Below, one piece after another: positions 62,292 through 64,000 of a stretch of 64,000 nucleotides of DNA (position 1 is its first letter; each line of letters begins with the position of its first letter). The position numbers and the translations under genes are program-made. Origin of the DNA: DSYU01 sp963827605 (GTDB lineage: Bacteria; Chloroflexota; Anaerolineae; Anaerolineales; Anaerolineaceae); contig CAWHBK010000001.1 of the NCBI GenBank assembly GCA_963827605.1, positions 124,001 through 188,000 of the forward strand, read 5' to 3'. The notes beneath the pieces are model-generated. The model made no database searches. It had not been told where the DNA came from and was given only the letters and a program-made list of their open reading frames with translations.

Positions 62292-63241
62292 ATGGCAAGT
62301 CACTATCAAGCGCATTCAGCAACGATCCGCCATCGCGGCCCGCCAGCGGGTAAGGCGGAAACCCTGGGGAGCGATTTTCCTTTTTATCGCCCCGGCGATC
62401 ATCGTCTACACCATTTTCGTGCTCTACCCACTGCTGGCGACCTTTTACTATTCCTCCAACACAGATTGCGCCAGCCGGAGGAAAAGCTGGTTACCACATT
62501 CGTCGGGCTGGCAAACTATCAAGCGCTGTTTCAAGACGACATTTTCTTCCAGGCTGCCAAGCAACACACTGCTGTGGGGAGCAGCTGGCCCGTTGCTCGA
62601 AATGGTAATCGCCATCACTCTGGCAATGTTCGTTTATTTCCGCGTGCCATTTCACCGCTTCTACCGGGTGGCCTGGTTCACCCCCATCCTGGTTTCCGGC
62701 GTCATCGTTGGCCTGGTGTTCCGCTGGATTTTTAATTACGACTGGGGCATCTTGAACGTCGGGCTGCGCGCTATCGGTCTGGATTCAGCTCGCCCTCAAC
62801 TGGCTTGGGCGCCGGGACACCCCCATCTGGGCGGTCATCTTCGTGCATTTTTGGGCTACCTTTGGTTACTCATTTGTGCTGATTCTGGCCGGTCTTTCTG
62901 CAATACCAGACGAACTGCTCGAAGCGGCCTATATCGACGGCGCTTCGAGGCTGCAGGCCATCTGGTATGTGTTGCTGCCCCTGTTAAAACCCACCGCGAT
63001 CACGGTGCTCATCCTTTCTTTTATGGGCAAGATGCACGCATTCCACGTGGTATGGGTACTGACCAACGGCGGGCCAATGCATTTCTCCGAAACCGTCGCC
63101 ACGTACGTACAGAAGCGGGCTTTTGGGTGGAGTTCGATAGATCTGGGTTACCCTTCCGCAATCTCCGTCGTCTGGTTCGGGCTAACGGTGATCGGGGTTG
63201 GCATCATCAGCCGTTGGCTTCGATCCAGAGTCGAAGTGTAG
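62292..63241 (+). pseudogene. sugar ABC importer D, permease (MalF type), multiple frameshifts
   Basis: Permease in at least four pieces. ATG 62292 (CAGGAG upstream) starts a basic tail. Frame changes near 62363 lead to AIFLFIAPAIIVYTIFVLYP, near 62475 to KLVTTFVGLANYQALF, near 62565 to LLWGAAGPLLEMVIAI, and near 62790 to WAVIFVHFWATFGYSF. After 62843 the frame stays intact, with the EAA loop ELLEAAYIDGASRLQAIW, TNGGPMHFSETV and the end at 63241. The assembled product of about 310 residues would be a normal MalF protein. As with the binding protein, only indels are seen. Confidence 0.8.
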
Positions 63242-63308
63242 CTGGCCAACCAATCCGTTTCTCGTCCAAGGAATGAATTACCATCGATCAGAATTAGGGA
63301 GTTGTATT

Positions 63309-64000
63309 ATGTCTTCAGCATCCATTGGAAACATTCGGGATACCAGGTTATCCGTCTGGCTGCGGCGGATCAGGATCACCCTGCTAACTGTGGTGCTGCT
63401 GGCGTTTACCTTGATTGTCATCGTGCCGTTTATCTGGATGATCGTTATGTCCGTCCGCACCACCGGCGAAATCCTGCTGAACCCATACGGGCTGCCAAAG
63501 GTCATCCGTTGGCAAAATTATGTGCGGTTATTCTTTGACCCTCAGATCCGGTTCTATCAGTACTACATCAACAGTATCTTTGTAACGTTCTTTTCCGTCC
63601 TGTTCTGCATCTTGCTTTCCACCCTGGCGGGATACGGATTTGGCCGGAAACGGTACAATTTTAAATTTCGGGGCTGGATTTTTACGATGCTGCTGTTTGC
63701 CTTAATGCTGCCTCCCCAGATCCTCTACATCCCCCAGTTCACCATGATGGCTCGATATGGGCTGATCAATACCCGCTGGTCGCTTGTCCTGCTGTATGCA
63801 GCCCTGGGTATGCCGGTCAGCACGTATATCATGTCTACGTATTTTTCCCAGCTGCCATCCGAGATCGAGGATGCCGCTATGATCGATGGCTGTTCTGATT
63901 GGGGAATGTTCTGGAAGGTAATGCTGCCTCTGGCCCGTCCGGCGGTTTCTACGGTAATCCTGATGAATTCCCTTTCATTCTGGAATGAGCTGCTCTTATC
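63309..64000 (+). CDS. sugar ABC importer D, permease (MalG type), runs off the window
   Basis: The first 230 codons of a CUT1 permease, open to the window end. A basic tail (RDTRLSVWLRRIRIT) and first helix (VVLLAFTLIVIVPFIWM) are followed by LSTLAGYGFGRKRYNF and the EAA loop SEIEDAAMIDGCSDWGMFW, then LPLARPA and SFWNELLL. The frame is undisturbed, unlike the two genes before it. I saw the frame by reading it directly from ATG 63309; the last 40 to 60 residues are outside the window. Confidence 0.9.
   Translation, partial: MSSASIGNIRDTRLSVWLRRIRITLLTVVLLAFTLIVIVPFIWMIVMSVRTTGEILLNPYGLPKVIRWQNYVRLFFDPQIRFYQYYINSIFVTFFSVLFCILLSTLAGYGFGRKRYNFKFRGWIFTMLLFALMLPPQILYIPQFTMMARYGLINTRWSLVLLYAALGMPVSTYIMSTYFSQLPSEIEDAAMIDGCSDWGMFWKVMLPLARPAVSTVILMNSLSFWNELLL

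Noticed and set aside
1..64000. Mobile elements, tRNA/rRNA genes, CRISPR, phage or defence genes
   Set aside because: No transposase, integrase, cloverleaf, Cas, restriction or phage structural signature was recognised on either strand.

Overview
The window looks like part of a chromosome from a free-living, saccharolytic, probably strictly anaerobic bacterium. Anaerolineae-type Chloroflexota fit best, but this is inference. The supporting signs are lipoprotein sugar-binding proteins with Pro/Thr-rich linkers, ABC sugar importers without their own ATPase, a soluble LacI-like/histidine kinase/AraC hybrid regulator, and an oxygen-sensitive glycyl radical enzyme. I see no rRNA, tRNA, CRISPR array, insertion sequence or phage gene. 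Almost every gene serves uptake, trimming and catabolism of plant-type or host-type glycans.

Layout. (1) 1-387: end of a frameshifted LacI regulator. (2) 645-16.9 kb, minus strand: two operons, each with the same promoter/operator design (TTGAC-type -35, 17-bp spacer, -10, then a perfect 26-28 bp palindrome built on AAACGTTT). The distal operon (16.8 to 7.2 kb) encodes an alcohol dehydrogenase, three isomerase/epimerase barrels (one fused to a GH127 enzyme), an alpha/beta hydrolase, GH29 and GH127. The proximal operon (7.1 to 0.6 kb) encodes LacI, importer A, a dehydrogenase pseudogene and an amidohydrolase. (3) 17.0-20.1 kb: fucose/arabinose-isomerase-like protein, another epimerase barrel, SDR. 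(4) 20.2-33.1 kb: hybrid regulator, pseudo-receiver, trehalase-like GH, importer B, GH5, M24 protein, a racemase relic and an isochorismatase-family hydrolase. (5) 33.1-39.2 kb: GH51, a glycyl radical enzyme with its activase, ADP-ribosylglycohydrolase.

(6) 39.4-55.3 kb, plus strand: a consensus promoter overlapping a 38-bp triple operator starts a long set: mutarotase-like protein, cupin glucose-6-phosphate isomerase, GH127, importer C, isochorismatase-family hydrolase, LacI, class II aldolase, PfkB kinase, ROK kinase, FAD oxidase, Fe-S partner, Asp/Glu racemase-like protein, transaldolase. (7) 55.3-60.6 kb: a GntR-GH38 operon divergent from a split transketolase. (8) 60.7-64.0 kb: importer D, whose binding protein and first permease carry many frameshifts.

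Working model: extracellular glycans are bound by lipoproteins A-D, imported, cut inside the cell by GH127/GH51/GH29/GH38/GH5-type enzymes (no secretion signals seen on the hydrolases), isomerised, phosphorylated and split by aldolase, transaldolase and transketolase. Recurrent pairing of isochorismatase-like hydrolases with Asp/Glu racemase-like genes next to sugar importers hints at an amide- or carbamoyl-linked substrate. The most unusual items are the epimerase-GH127 fusion, the triple operator, the glycyl radical enzyme with a Cys-Trp-Glu active-site motif, the soluble hybrid regulator, and the duplicated importer/isochorismatase/racemase module.
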